Below are positions 36,997-46,305 of a DNA stretch of 64,000 nucleotides, one piece after another. Source of the DNA: Ideonella livida (GTDB lineage Bacteria; Pseudomonadota; Gammaproteobacteria; Burkholderiales; Burkholderiaceae_C); contig NZ_JAAGOH010000016.1 in assembly GCF_010499455.1 (NCBI RefSeq), positions 1 to 64,000 of the forward strand. Reading direction: 5' to 3'. The position numbers and the translations under genes are program-made. The first letter of the stretch is position 1. Every line of letters begins with the position of its first letter. The notes beneath the pieces were generated by a model, which had not been told where the DNA came from, did not search any database, and was given only the letters and a program-made list of their open reading frames with translations.

Positions 36997-37872
36997 TCAG
37001 ACGACGCCTTCGTACCAGCGCAGCTTGCGGCGCAGGGTGGCGTAGTAGCTCCAGCCCCGCGGGTGCAGGAAGCGCACGGTGGTGGCCGAGCGCTTCATGC
37101 GGACCTGGTCGCCGTGCAGCAGGCTCGCCAGGCTGTGCATGTCGAAGCTGGCGCTGGAGTCTTTGCCGTTGACGATGGTGATCTGCACCTCCTGCGAATC
37201 CGGCAGCACGATGGGCCGGTTGGACAGGGTGTGCGAGGCAATGGGGACCAGCACCAGGCCGGCGATGGCCGGGTGCAGGATCGGGCCGCCGGCCGACAGG
37301 GCATAGGCCGTGCTGCCGGTCGGGGAGGCGACGATGAGGCCGTCGGCCCGCAGGTTGGCGACAAACTCCGCGCCCACGTCCACCCTGAGCTCCACCATGC
37401 TGGAGGTGGCACCGCGGCCCACCACCACGTCGTTGAGGGCCAGGCCCTCGAAGATGCATTCACCGTCGCGCCAGACGCCGCCCTCGATCATGGCGCGGCG
37501 CTCCTCCTCGTAATCCCCGCGGATGATGGGGCCCAGGGCGTCGGCCCAGTCGGAGGCGCGGACATCGGTGATGAAGCCCAGGCGACCTTGGTTGATGCCC
37601 ACCAGGGGCAGGTTGTGGGGCGCCAGTTCCCGGGCTATGCCCAGCATCGTGCCGTCCCCGCCCACCACCACCGCGATGTCGCACCGCTGCCCCATCTCGG
37701 CCGGGGTCAGCGCATCGTTGTCGGTCCAGTCGGTGTTGAGGGCAGTGTCGCGTTCCAGCGAGACCTCCAGGCCCTCGCGTTCCAGGAACTGGACGATGCT
37801 CTCCAGCATGGGCCGGATGCCTTGGGCCTGGTATTTGCCCACGACGGCGGCATGGCGGAAACGAGTGCTCAT
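36997..37872 (-). CDS. nadK: NAD kinase
   Basis: NadK (291 residues) phosphorylates NAD+ to NADP+. The signature GGDGTML is at residues 71-77; [28 protein letters not shown] and HTLSNRPIV are intact. The start [14 protein letters not shown] matches the family; open frame further upstream overlaps the divergent hrcA promoter region. It heads the nadK-recN-rapZ-LON unit. Confidence 0.96.
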   Translation of the reverse strand: MSTRFRHAAVVGKYQAQGIRPMLESIVQFLEREGLEVSLERDTALNTDWTDNDALTPAEMGQRCDIAVVVGGDGTMLGIARELAPHNLPLVGINQGRLGFITDVRASDWADALGPIIRGDYEEERRAMIEGGVWRDGECIFEGLALNDVVVGRGATSSMVELRVDVGAEFVANLRADGLIVASPTGSTAYALSAGGPILHPAIAGLVLVPIASHTLSNRPIVLPDSQEVQITIVNGKDSSASFDMHSLASLLHGDQVRMKRSATTVRFLHPRGWSYYATLRRKLRWYEGVV

Positions 37873-37881
37873 GGTCAGGGA

Positions 37882-37887
37882 ATTACA
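37882..37887 (-). promoter_or_regulatory. -10-like TGTAAT close to the nadK start
   Basis: On the minus strand TGTAAT (5 of 6 match to TATAAT) ends 9 nt before the nadK ATG, leaving room for only a 2-3 nt leader. The divergent hrcA -10 candidate is about 90 bp away in the same intergenic region. Confidence 0.4.
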
Positions 37888-37974
37888 CCACAGGGCCCTG
37901 CGACAGCCGGGCTCCGGCACCCCCGCGGGCGGGGTGGCCACGCCGGGTGTTTCCACGCTGCCCGGGCGGCTCCC

Positions 37975-37980
37975 TACAAT
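37975..37980 (+). promoter_or_regulatory. -10-like TACAAT close to the hrcA start
   Basis: TACAAT (5 of 6 match) ends 7 nt before the hrcA ATG. No Shine-Dalgarno sequence lies between. Only a poor -35 candidate is seen. No CIRCE element (TTAGCACTC inverted repeat) was found here. Confidence 0.45.
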
Positions 37981-37987
37981 CAGGCGC

Positions 37988-39010
37988 ATGCTGGATGATC
38001 GCTCGCGCACCTTGCTCAAGACCTTGGTGGAACGCTACATCGCGGACGGTCAGCCCGTGGGCTCGCGCACCTTGTCCAAGGCATCCGGGCTGGAGCTCTC
38101 TCCGGCCACGATCCGCAACGTCATGTCGGACTTGGAGGAGCTTGGCCTCATCGCCAGTCCGCACACCTCGGCGGGCCGTGTGCCCACGGCCAGAGGCTAT
38201 CGCCTGTTTGTCGACACCATGCTGACCGCCCGGCCACTGGAGTGGGGGCAGTTGGCGGCCGACGGAACGGCGGCCCCCCTGCAGCCCGACCAACCCCAAC
38301 GTGTCATCGCCCAGGCCGCCAACCTGCTGTCCAGCCTGTCGAGCTTTGTGGGCGTGGTGACGGCGCCACGCAAGCCCAGTGTTTTCCACCACCTGGAGTT
38401 TCTGCGGCTGGGTGAGCGCCGGGTCCTGGTGATCCTGGTGGCGCCGGACGGCGATGTGCAGAACCGCGTCATCTTCACCCCGCGCGACCACTCCCAAACC
38501 GAGCTGCTGGAGGCCAGCAACCACTTGAATGCCCACTACGCCGGCCAGAGCATCGAAGCGGTGCGCGAGCGCATCAAGCATGAGATTGATGCATTGCGCA
38601 CCGAGATCGCCGGCCTGATGCAGGCCGCGGTGCAGGTGGGCACCGAGGCCCTGGCCGAAACCCAGGAGCAGGTGGTGGTCTCCGGCGAGCGCAACCTCCT
38701 TGGCGTGCAGGATTTCGGCCAGGACCTGGGCTCCCTGCGCAAGATGTTCAGCCTCTTTGAACAGAAGACAGAGCTCATGCGCCTGCTGGACACCTCCAGC
38801 CGGGCTGAAGGCGTGCGCATCTTCATCGGCGGTGAAAGCCGTGTCGTGCCCTTTGAGGAGCTTTCGGTGGTGAGCGCACCTTATGAGGTCGATGGCCAGG
38901 TGGTGGGCACGTTGGGGGTCATCGGGCCCACGCGCATGGCCTATGACCGCATGATCCAGATCGTGGACATCACTTCGCGTCTGGTGAGCAACGCGCTCAA
39001 CCAGCGCTGA
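37988..39010 (+). CDS. hrcA: Heat-inducible transcription repressor HrcA
   Basis: HrcA (340 residues) represses groE and dnaK operons by binding CIRCE elements. The N-terminal winged helix is [21 protein letters not shown] with [18 protein letters not shown] and the wing [20 protein letters not shown]. The GAF-like C-terminal domain includes IFIGGES and VVSAPYEV. It diverges from nadK, a common betaproteobacterial arrangement. Confidence 0.96.
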   Translation: MLDDRSRTLLKTLVERYIADGQPVGSRTLSKASGLELSPATIRNVMSDLEELGLIASPHTSAGRVPTARGYRLFVDTMLTARPLEWGQLAADGTAAPLQPDQPQRVIAQAANLLSSLSSFVGVVTAPRKPSVFHHLEFLRLGERRVLVILVAPDGDVQNRVIFTPRDHSQTELLEASNHLNAHYAGQSIEAVRERIKHEIDALRTEIAGLMQAAVQVGTEALAETQEQVVVSGERNLLGVQDFGQDLGSLRKMFSLFEQKTELMRLLDTSSRAEGVRIFIGGESRVVPFEELSVVSAPYEVDGQVVGTLGVIGPTRMAYDRMIQIVDITSRLVSNALNQR

Positions 39011-39047
39011 GGCGCTTGCGTCCCTGCCGGCGTCGCGGGTCGCCGCC

Positions 39048-39536
39048 TCAGGCTGGTGCCGCGCCCATCCAGCCGTGACCGGCCAGCAAGCCGGCGCTCA
39101 GGCCCACTGCGAGCCCGCACAGACCGCGGCTGGCCCAGGACTGCAAGGGACAACGCACAGCGTGGCGGGCGGCCCACTCATGTGCGCGCAGCGACAGCAT
39201 GGCCAGGCCGGCCCACATCAGGCCGTCAGCCAGGGCCGGGGGATGCCCCAGACTCGACCATTGGTGGATCAACAGCAGCACCGCCGCCGATGTCAGACCT
39301 GCCAGTACCCACAGGCGCGCCACCTGCCCCCGCCAGGGTCTCAGCGAGGCCAGGGCACAAGACCAGAGCAAGGCCAGCGCGACGGGCGGACCCGCCTCGC
39401 GCCACATCCCTGCGCCCGGGTCTGCCCCGGCCAGCAGCAGCAGGCAGAGGGCGAGCCAAGCCAAGCCGATGCGGCGGTAGGCAGACGGCTTTCCGGCCTG
39501 TGCGGATGGGCCGGGAACGGAACGCAGGACGGGCAT
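39048..39536 (-). CDS. Small hypothetical membrane protein
   Basis: This 162-residue protein is not recognised. It has a polar N-terminus, then about five hydrophobic segments: IGLAWLALCLLLLAGA, VALALLWSCALASL, LWVLAGLTSAAVLLLIH, ALADGLMWAGLAMLSL and GLCGLAVGLSAGLLAG. Arg/His-containing loops separate them. A GGAG lies about 8 nt before the ATG at 39536. It converges with hrcA and stands downstream of cysK on the same strand. It could be an inner-membrane protein of a few helices; no catalytic motif is visible. Confidence 0.55.
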   Translation of the reverse strand: MPVLRSVPGPSAQAGKPSAYRRIGLAWLALCLLLLAGADPGAGMWREAGPPVALALLWSCALASLRPWRGQVARLWVLAGLTSAAVLLLIHQWSSLGHPPALADGLMWAGLAMLSLRAHEWAARHAVRCPLQSWASRGLCGLAVGLSAGLLAGHGWMGAAPA

Positions 39537-39699
39537 GGCGGTACTCCAAGGCGCTGACGGGGTGGCGGCCCGCCGCGCGTGGTGGCGCGAGGTGGGCGGG
39601 TAAACCCTAAGCACGTGGCATGCCGCCGGCGCCCCCCGCACCTGGCGGGCGGGCCCGCCACCTTGGGGGGCGCACCGTCAGACCCCCGGCGAGGGGCGC

Positions 39700-40626
39700 T
39701 CAGGCCGTTTCGCTGGGCAGGAAGCCGTCCACCGACAGGTAGCGCTCACCCGTGTCGTAGTTGAAACCCAGTACCTTGGCGCCCGGCGGCAGGTCGGGCA
39801 GCTTCTGGGCGATGGCCGCCAGCGTGGCGCCGCTGGAGATGCCCACCAGCAGCCCCTCTTCGCGGGCCGAGCGGCGGGCGTACGTCTTGGCCGCCTCGGC
39901 CTCGACCTGAATCACGCCGTCCAGCAGCTCGGTCTTGAGGTTTTTCGGCACGAAGCCTGCACCGATGCCCTGGATGGGGTGGGGCGAGGGGGCGCCGCCG
40001 GAGATCACGGGCGAGGCGGCAGGCTCCACCGCGTAGACCTTGAGCCGCGGCCAGCGAGCCTTGAGGACGGTGGCCACGCCCGAGAGGTGGCCGCCGGTGC
40101 CGACGCCGGTGATGATGGCGTCCAGGCCTTCGGGGAAGTCGGCGGCGATCTCCTCGGCCGTGGTGCGCACATGCACCTCGAGGTTGGCCGGGTTCTCGAA
40201 CTGCTGCGGAATCCAGGCGCCAGGGGTGCTGGCCTGCAATTCCTGGGCCTTGGCGATGGCGCCCTTCATGCCCTGGGCCCGCGGCGTGAGCACGAAGCTG
40301 GCGCCGTAGGCCAGCATCAGTCGGCGGCGCTCCACGCTCATGCTGTCGGGCATCACCAGGATCAACGGGTAACCCTTGACGGCCGCGACCATGGCCAGGC
40401 CCACGCCCGTGTTGCCGCTGGTGGGTTCGATGATGGTGCCGCCAGGCTTGAGGCTGCCGTCGGCCTCGGCTGCCTCCACCATGGCCAGGGCGATGCGGTC
40501 CTTGATAGAGCCCCCGGGGTTGGCCCGCTCGGACTTCACCCAGACCTCGTGGCTGTCGCCGAAGAGGCGCTGAACGCGGATGTGCGGGGTGTTGCCGATG
40601 GTGGCGAGCACGTTGGTGGCTTTCAT
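39700..40626 (-). CDS. cysK: Cysteine synthase
   Basis: This O-acetylserine sulfhydrylase has 308 residues. The PLP lysine is Lys42 in [12 protein letters not shown]. The substrate loop is [12 protein letters not shown], the phosphate-binding loop is [10 protein letters not shown], and the C-terminal region has [19 protein letters not shown] and KGAIAKA are closer to CysK than to CysM. The start is the ATG at 40626 after an AGGAG; in-frame sequence upstream is not part of the family. It makes cysteine from O-acetylserine and sulfide. Confidence 0.93.
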   Translation of the reverse strand: MKATNVLATIGNTPHIRVQRLFGDSHEVWVKSERANPGGSIKDRIALAMVEAAEADGSLKPGGTIIEPTSGNTGVGLAMVAAVKGYPLILVMPDSMSVERRRLMLAYGASFVLTPRAQGMKGAIAKAQELQASTPGAWIPQQFENPANLEVHVRTTAEEIAADFPEGLDAIITGVGTGGHLSGVATVLKARWPRLKVYAVEPAASPVISGGAPSPHPIQGIGAGFVPKNLKTELLDGVIQVEAEAAKTYARRSAREEGLLVGISSGATLAAIAQKLPDLPPGAKVLGFNYDTGERYLSVDGFLPSETA

Positions 40627-40799
40627 GGGGGCTCCTGCGTGGGGGTCATCTGGGGCGCGCGGGCCGGCCCTGAGGGCTGGCCTGCCGCGGTGCGCCAAGA
40701 TCATGCCGCAAGCCGGAGGGCATGTCGCCCATGAGCTTATGCCCTGCGGTCATGAAGGCGCGCCGGCATTCGGGCCCAAAGGCATGAGAGAATTCAGGC

Positions 40800-41172
40800 G
40801 TGGAGTCAGCCAGACCGCCGCTGGTGCAAGTGCCGAAAGGCCGCACTGGAGGAAGGTCCGGACTGCATAGAGCAGCGTAGCGGGTAACGCCCGTCCACCG
40901 CGAGGTGCGAATCAGAGCCACAGAGACGAGTCGGCAGTGGGCGCTTCGGCGCCTGGGTTCCTTGGCATGCCAGGGGACGACGCTGCCGGGTGAAACGCGG
41001 CAATCTTTACGCGCAGCAACACCAAATAGGCCAGCTTTGACGCGGCTCGCTGAGCTGGCGGGTAGGTGGCACCGAGCCGGGGCGGCAACGTCCTGGCCCA
41101 GAGGAATGGCGGTCACGCCGGGTCCGCGAGGGCCTGGTGCACAGAATCCGGCCTATCGGCTGGCTCCACACA
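40800..41172 (+). ncRNA. rnpB: RNase P RNA (bacterial type A)
   Basis: This is the catalytic RNA of RNase P, about 373 nt. The 5' end GTGGAGTCAGCC pairs with the 3' GGCTGGCTCCAC to close helix P1. Conserved core pieces are GAGGAAGGTCCGGACTGCAT with AGAGCAG, then GGGTAACGCCCG, GAGCCACAGAGACGAG, CACCAAATAGGCC and, near the 3' end, ACAGAATCCGGCCTATCGG. A -10-like GAGAAT ends 6 nt before the 5' end. The mature ends are placed by P1 pairing and may shift by a few bases. Confidence 0.95.
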
Positions 41173-41284
41173 CCACCCAGCTGTCGTCAGGCCGCGACCA
41201 CTCACCGGTCTCAAGCTGGGCGGACTCTCGCCGATGGATCTGGCAGCCCCGGGCGATGGCGTTTCCGGGGACCACGGAGAGACC

Positions 41285-42385
41285 ATGTCCCAGCCCCGGT
41301 GCCACCCTCATGTCCGCCTGCCGACTTTGGCCGCAGCCCCTGTGTGCAGCGGTGCGCCGCGTTCCCGTTTGAGGAGGTCCGCACCGGTCCTGGCGGTGGG
41401 TGGGCTGCTGTTGGCGCTGGCCGCCTCCGCCGGGGCCTCTGAGACCGCGCCGGCCCGCACGCCTGCCGCGGCGAAACCGGCCGCCGCGGCTGCCGCGTCG
41501 GCCGACGCCCCTGCCGCCCCGGCGGGCGCTGAGGGCCTGGAGGGCGTCAAGCGCAAGTTGGCCGAACGACTGGGCGCCACCACCGAGACCGGCCGCAGCA
41601 CCGGTTTGCGCATCACCAACAAGGCGGCCGATGCACCGCCTGCCCGGTCGCCAGCGCGGCCTGCGGCGGCGCCGGCTGCCGCAGCCCATGCGGCCACCGA
41701 AGCCCACCACACCCCGCATTGGGGCTATGAAGGGGCTTGGGGCCCGCAGGCCTGGGGCCAGATCAAACCGGAATTCGCCCTATGCGCCCAAGGCCGGCGG
41801 CAGAGCCCCATAGACATCCGCGGCGGCATTGCCGTGGAGCTTCCGCCGATCCAGTTCGACTACCGGCCCACGGGGTTCCAGGTGCTGGACAACGGGCACA
41901 CCATCCAGGCCAACCTGGGCAGCGGCAACGCGATCACGCTTCATGGTCGGCGCTACGACCTGCTGCAGTTCCATTTCCACCGCCCCTCGGAGGAGCGGGT
42001 GGAGGGCCGGCAGTACGACATGGTGGCCCACTTGGTGCACCGTGATCCCGAGGGGCGCCTGGCCGTGGTGGCGGTGCTGATCACCCGCGGCGCGCCCAAT
42101 CCGGCGGTGCAGCTGGTCTGGAACTCACTGCCCCTGGAGCGTGGCGACAGCCTGGCCTCCCCGGTCCAGCTCGACCTCAACCAGCTGCTGCCGCAGGATC
42201 CCCGCTACTACACCTACATGGGTTCGCTCACCACCCCCCCGTGCAGCGAAGGAGTGATGTGGCTGGTGATGAAGCAGCCGATCACCTTGTCCACCGAGCA
42301 GCTGGACATCTTCGCCCGCCTCTATCCCTTGAACGCCCGTCCCATCCAACCCGCCGCCGGCCGTTTGATCAAAGAAGGGCTCTGA
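41285..42385 (+). CDS. Exported alpha-class carbonic anhydrase
   Basis: This is a 366-residue protein with a twin-Arg-containing N-region (RSRLRRSAPVLAVGG), a signal helix ending near ASAGASE, and an Ala/Pro-rich linker of about 90 residues. The alpha-carbonic anhydrase domain follows: HWGYEGAWGPQAWG, RRQSPIDIRG, zinc ligands His230 and His232 (LLQFHFHRPSE) and His249 (MVAHLVHRD), and GSLTTPPCSEGV. It would interconvert CO2 and bicarbonate in the periplasm. The ATG at 41285 follows a GGAG; the frame upstream runs into the RNase P RNA gene. Confidence 0.93.
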   Translation: MSQPRCHPHVRLPTLAAAPVCSGAPRSRLRRSAPVLAVGGLLLALAASAGASETAPARTPAAAKPAAAAAASADAPAAPAGAEGLEGVKRKLAERLGATTETGRSTGLRITNKAADAPPARSPARPAAAPAAAAHAATEAHHTPHWGYEGAWGPQAWGQIKPEFALCAQGRRQSPIDIRGGIAVELPPIQFDYRPTGFQVLDNGHTIQANLGSGNAITLHGRRYDLLQFHFHRPSEERVEGRQYDMVAHLVHRDPEGRLAVVAVLITRGAPNPAVQLVWNSLPLERGDSLASPVQLDLNQLLPQDPRYYTYMGSLTTPPCSEGVMWLVMKQPITLSTEQLDIFARLYPLNARPIQPAAGRLIKEGL

Positions 42386-42670
42386 GCGCCACGGCCGACC
42401 CCCTCCCGGACAGCCGCCGCCGTGATGCCCGGGCGTCTTGCCGACGCCTGCTGCAGTCCTACGCCCCTCAATTCCATGTAAGTTCGTTCAAGACGTCGTT
42501 TTGCTGCACCTTGAAACAACTTTTCCCTCATCCATCGGGAGGAGGCGGGGGAATGTCTGGTGAGGAAAGGGATGCGAAACCACGCGCAAGTCCTTGTTTT
42601 GTGGTGGAGGTCGTGCAGATTTCTCGCCTAAGTCCTTGATTCATCCCGCATTTCTCAAGAGCACCCCGCG
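42386..42670 (+). other. Gene-free leader region upstream of the dcw promoter
   Basis: No protein or RNA gene is recognised here. The stretch is AT-richer than its surroundings, especially 42460-42660. It contains the direct repeat AAGTCCTTG twice (42588-42596 and 42630-42638), 42 bp apart. It may hold regulator sites for the division cluster. Confidence 0.5.
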
Positions 42671-42698
42671 TTGACCGAGAGGGGCCCTCTGCTACAGT
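42671..42698 (+). promoter_or_regulatory. Sigma-70 promoter of the dcw cluster
   Basis: -35 TTGACC (42671-42676) and -10 TACAGT (42693-42698) are 16 bp apart, the best sigma-70 promoter in the window. The spacer contains the interrupted palindrome AGAGGG-G-CCCTCT. Transcription would begin near 42705, about 22 nt before the mraZ GTG. Confidence 0.8.
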
Positions 42699-42707
42699 GG
42701 AGACATG

Positions 42708-42733
42708 TGGGGGAAGGTGGGGAAAAGTGTCGG
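42708..42733 (+). promoter_or_regulatory. MraZ-type operator repeats
   Basis: Three direct repeats occur at an exact 10-bp period: TGGGGG at 42708, TGGGGA at 42718 and the weaker TGTCGG at 42728. Known MraZ boxes are TGGGN repeats with 5-bp spacers upstream of mraZ. Here they cover the expected transcript start and the mraZ start codon, which fits autoregulation. Confidence 0.75.
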
Positions 42734-43173
42734 AACTCTCGTTTTCCGGGGCGGCGACGATGTCGATCGACGAGAAGGGTCGCGTGGCGGTCCCGGCTCG
42801 CTATCGCGCGTCCCTCAAGGAAGCGGGTGTGGCCGACCTGGTCATCACCAAGCACCCCGAGGGTTGTCTGATGATCTTTCCCCTGCCCAACTGGCTGCCT
42901 TTTCGCGAACGTATCCAGGCCCTGCCGGCCGAGGCCCAGGGCTGGAAGCGCATGTTCCTGGGCTTTGCCAGCGAGGTCAGCCTGGACAGTGCCGCCCGTG
43001 TCATGGTGGATGCCCCGCTACGCCTGCATGCCGCCCTGGACAAGGGGGGCGAGGCGCTGCTGCTGGGCGTCGGCTCGCATCTGGAGCTCTGGCAGCCGGT
43101 CCGCTACGAAGCCAAGGAGCAGGCGCTGCTGAGCCAGCCCATGCCCGAGTCCATCCGCCAGTTCAGCTATTGA
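42727..43173 (+). CDS. mraZ: Transcriptional regulator MraZ
   Basis: MraZ (148 residues) is an AbrB-like DNA-binding protein that controls the division and cell wall cluster. The duplicated SpoVT/AbrB-like motif is seen twice: [19 protein letters not shown] and [18 protein letters not shown]. The second copy departs from the usual DKAGRILIP pattern. The start is set at GTG 42727, which gives the family N-terminus ([14 protein letters not shown]); the ATG at 42760 would remove part of the first strand. It is the first gene of the dcw unit and lies over its own probable operator. Confidence 0.9.
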   Translation: MSELSFSGAATMSIDEKGRVAVPARYRASLKEAGVADLVITKHPEGCLMIFPLPNWLPFRERIQALPAEAQGWKRMFLGFASEVSLDSAARVMVDAPLRLHAALDKGGEALLLGVGSHLELWQPVRYEAKEQALLSQPMPESIRQFSY

Positions 43174-43183
43174 AGGCCTTCCC

Positions 43184-44128
43184 TTGACGGACTCTTCCAG
43201 CGCCTTCATCCACCGCAGCGTGCTGCTCGACGAGACGGTCGAGGCCGTGCTCACCCGCCCGGATGGCATTTACCTTGACGGCACCTTCGGCCGGGGCGGG
43301 CACAGCCGGGCGCTGCTTGCACGGCTGGGTCCGCAGGCCCGTTTGGTGGCCTTTGACAAGGACCCGGAAGCCATCGCAGCCGCACAGGCCGTGGGCGATG
43401 CCCGCCTGACCATCTGCCACGCCAGCTTTGCAGACGCTGCGGCGCACTTGGCGGCCCTGGGGCTGCCGCGGGTGGACGGTGTGATGCTTGACCTGGGGGT
43501 CTCCTCTCCCCAGATCGACGACCCTGCGCGGGGATTCAGCTTCCGCTTCGACGGCCCGCTGGACATGCGCATGGACCCGACCCGTGGCGAAACCGCCGCG
43601 GATTTCCTGGCCCGCGCCGACGAGCGCCAGATTGCACAGGTGATCAGAGACTATGGCGAAGAGCGGTTTGCTGTCGGGATTGCAAAGGCGGTTGTCGCAC
43701 GCCGCCAGGCTGAAGGGCCCCTCCAGCGCACCAGCGAACTGGCCCAGCTCGTGGCTCGCGCGGTCCGCACGCGGGAACCGGGCCAGGACCCAGCCACCCG
43801 GACCTTCCAGGCTCTTCGGATTCACGTCAACGCCGAGTTGGCGGACCTGGAGCAGGGGCTGAGTGCGGCGCTGGCGGTGCTGGCCCCCGGGGGGCATCTG
43901 GCCGTCATCAGCTTCCATTCGCTGGAGGACCGCATCGTCAAGGCGTTCATGGCCCATGAGAGCCGGGAAGAGGTGGATCGCCGGGCGCCCTTCGCACCGC
44001 CCACCCGGGACCTGCGACTGAAGTTGCTGGGTCGCATCAAGCCCAGCGCGGCTGAGGTGTCGGCTAACCCGCGTGCCCGTTCGGCGGTGCTGCGCGTGGC
44101 CGAGCGCACCGGCGCGGGGGTGGTCTGA
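43184..44128 (+). CDS. rsmH: 16S rRNA (cytosine(1402)-N4)-methyltransferase
   Basis: RsmH/MraW (314 residues) methylates C1402 of 16S rRNA. The opening [18 protein letters not shown] motif [39 protein letters not shown] and the C-terminal [13 protein letters not shown] are all typical. The initiation codon is TTG at 43184 with an AAGG 7 nt upstream; no suitable ATG or GTG is near. It lies 10 bp after mraZ. Confidence 0.95.
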   Translation: MTDSSSAFIHRSVLLDETVEAVLTRPDGIYLDGTFGRGGHSRALLARLGPQARLVAFDKDPEAIAAAQAVGDARLTICHASFADAAAHLAALGLPRVDGVMLDLGVSSPQIDDPARGFSFRFDGPLDMRMDPTRGETAADFLARADERQIAQVIRDYGEERFAVGIAKAVVARRQAEGPLQRTSELAQLVARAVRTREPGQDPATRTFQALRIHVNAELADLEQGLSAALAVLAPGGHLAVISFHSLEDRIVKAFMAHESREEVDRRAPFAPPTRDLRLKLLGRIKPSAAEVSANPRARSAVLRVAERTGAGVV

Positions 44129-44131
44129 GCC

Positions 44132-44410
44132 ATGGCGCGCCTGAATCTCCTGGTCATGTTGCTGCTGGTGCTCAGCAGCCTCGCGCTGGTGCATGTGCGC
44201 CACGAGGGGCGCACGCATCGCGCCGGCCTGGAGAGCGCGCTGGCCGCCAGCGTCGTGCTGGCGGGTGAACAGCTGGCCCTGGAGAACCGCCAACGGGCGC
44301 TGATGTCGGGCATGGGCTCGCAGCAGCGTGCCCAGCAGTTGGGCATGTACCAGCCTTCCCCCGACCAAGTTGTCTACCTGGCCCGGCAGGCCGCCTCGGG
44401 AGCCCGCTGA
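44132..44410 (+). CDS. ftsL: Cell division protein FtsL
   Basis: FtsL (92 residues) is a small bitopic protein of the divisome that pairs with FtsB and FtsQ. It has a hydrophobic N-terminal helix (LLVMLLLVLSSLALVHV) followed by a periplasmic leucine-zipper-like coiled coil (AGLESALAASVVLAGEQLALENRQ). Size, topology and place between rsmH and ftsI identify it despite low family conservation. It starts 3 bp after rsmH and ends 1 bp before ftsI. Confidence 0.92.
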   Translation: MARLNLLVMLLLVLSSLALVHVRHEGRTHRAGLESALAASVVLAGEQLALENRQRALMSGMGSQQRAQQLGMYQPSPDQVVYLARQAASGAR

Positions 44411-44411
44411 C

Positions 44412-46304
44412 ATGGGCTGGTTCTCGCGCGCCCAGGCGGCCGCCACATCCGTGCGCGGCGTCAACTACGCCACCAGTCCGCTGCTGGCCTCCAAGACCCC
44501 ATACGGCCGCAGCCAGTTGGTGCTGGTGGTCATGGGGCTGATGTTCGGTGGGCTGCTGGCACGTGCGGTCTACGTGCAACTCATCAATCCGGGGTTCTTT
44601 CAGACGGAAAGCCTCCGGCGCACCACCAAGGAATACAACGCCTACGGCCTGCGCGGCGACATCAAGGACCGCCATGGCGATCTGCTGGCACGCAGCCGCA
44701 AGGCACCCAACTTGGTGGTGCGGCCGGCGGAATTCTTGCGGGAAGAGGAGCAGTTCCTCGCCCGCAACACCATCACGTCCGCCACCAAGCCTGAGCACGC
44801 CGAGATCATCCGCGGACGCATCGCCGCGCGCCAGAAGCGGCTGGACCGCCTGCTGGCGCTGGTGAACATGAACGAAGCGGACTTCCGTCGTGCCATGGCG
44901 TCCCTGCGGCCTCCCCACACCCAGGTGGTGCTGGCCACCAAGATGGGAGAGGCCGCCACTGTCGAGGCCCTTGGCCTGCGCTTTGAGGGCATCGACCAGG
45001 ACGTGAAGTTCGATCGCACCTATCCGGAAAGCCGCGCTGTCAGCCATGTGCTGGGCTGGACCGACCCGGCAGACAAGGGCGTGGATGGGGTGGAGAAGCT
45101 GTTTGACAAGTTGCTGGCGGGCAGCAGTGTCAAGCAGCAGGCTCAGCAGGACCGGCTGGGGCGGATCGTGGGCGACCAAGGTGAGAACCCGGATCCCAAG
45201 GAGGGTGAGGACCTCACCCTGACACTGGATGCCCTGCTCCAGGCGGTGGCCTACCGGCGGCTGGAGCAGGCGGTGCTGGACAGCCAGGCCAAGTCGGGCA
45301 GCGTGGTCGTGCTCGATGCGGGCAGCGGTGAAGTCCTCGCCTTGTCCAACTACCCCAGTTTTGATCCGGCAGCACCTGGCCGGTCCAGCGCCTGGGCCCG
45401 CACCAACCGCGCGCTCACCGACGCCTACGAGCCGGGCTCCACCATGAAGCCTTTCATCGTGGCCCTGGCCATCGAAAAGGGGTTGGCGCACCCGGATCAG
45501 GTGCTCGACACCTCGGCTTTCCGGGTGCACGACCGCCTGATCTCGGACCATGACCATGCCAAGCCTTCGCTGACCGTGGCGCAGGTGGTGCAGAAGTCCA
45601 GCAACCCGGGCACTGTGCGCCTGGCCCTCAAGCTCGATGACCAGGAGATGTACGACACCCTGGCCAACCTGGGTTTTGGCCGCAAGCCGGACCTGGGCCT
45701 GGGCGGTGTGGTGCCTGGTGGCGGCCTGGGTGCCAGCGGTGGACGACTGATGAACTGGAAGCGCTGGCGCGGTGCCGACAAGGCCACGATGAGCTACGGC
45801 TACTCCATCTCCGTGTCGGTGCTGCAGTTGGCCCGCGCCTATACCGCCCTGGCGGGCAATGGCACTTTGCTGCCCCTTTCCCTTGTCAAGGGTCAGCCCG
45901 GCGGTGAACCGGTGCGTGTCTTCACCGAGGCCACGGCGCGCACCATGCGCGAGATGCTCCGTGGCACTGTCAGCCCCGAGGGGACGGCCGCCAAGGCGCA
46001 GCCGGTGGGCTACACCGCCGCCGGCAAGACCGGTACCGCACAGAAGCTGGTGGGGGGGCGCTACAGCAGCAGCAGCCACGCCGCCTGGTTTGCCGGCTTC
46101 TCTCCCGCCACCCAGCCCCGTGTGGTGGTGGCCGTGCTGATCGATGAACCCAAAGGGGCCTACTACGGCGGCCTGGTCGCCGCCCCGGTCTTCAAGGACG
46201 TGGTCGAGCAGGCGTTACGCCGCCTGGGCGAGCCGCCCGACATGGAGATCAAGCCCACCGCGCTGATGGCCCAGGCCGACCCGCTTCGCAAGGACCGCCG
46301 CTGA
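44412..46304 (+). CDS. ftsI: Penicillin-binding protein 3, septal transpeptidase
   Basis: FtsI (630 residues) cross-links septal peptidoglycan. There is one membrane anchor (about 33-56). The pedestal/dimerisation region starts with RGDIKDRHGDLLA. The transpeptidase domain carries the three motifs STMK (Ser343), SSN (396-398) and KTGT (539-542). It is the target of beta-lactams such as aztreonam. In its partner complex it works with the glycosyltransferase FtsW, encoded later in the cluster. Confidence 0.96.
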   Translation: MGWFSRAQAAATSVRGVNYATSPLLASKTPYGRSQLVLVVMGLMFGGLLARAVYVQLINPGFFQTESLRRTTKEYNAYGLRGDIKDRHGDLLARSRKAPNLVVRPAEFLREEEQFLARNTITSATKPEHAEIIRGRIAARQKRLDRLLALVNMNEADFRRAMASLRPPHTQVVLATKMGEAATVEALGLRFEGIDQDVKFDRTYPESRAVSHVLGWTDPADKGVDGVEKLFDKLLAGSSVKQQAQQDRLGRIVGDQGENPDPKEGEDLTLTLDALLQAVAYRRLEQAVLDSQAKSGSVVVLDAGSGEVLALSNYPSFDPAAPGRSSAWARTNRALTDAYEPGSTMKPFIVALAIEKGLAHPDQVLDTSAFRVHDRLISDHDHAKPSLTVAQVVQKSSNPGTVRLALKLDDQEMYDTLANLGFGRKPDLGLGGVVPGGGLGASGGRLMNWKRWRGADKATMSYGYSISVSVLQLARAYTALAGNGTLLPLSLVKGQPGGEPVRVFTEATARTMREMLRGTVSPEGTAAKAQPVGYTAAGKTGTAQKLVGGRYSSSSHAAWFAGFSPATQPRVVVAVLIDEPKGAYYGGLVAAPVFKDVVEQALRRLGEPPDMEIKPTALMAQADPLRKDRR

Positions 46305-46305
46305 C

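Noticed and set aside
37873-37987. CIRCE operator between nadK and hrcA
   Set aside because: The TTAGCACTC/GAGTGCTAA inverted repeat is absent from this interval.
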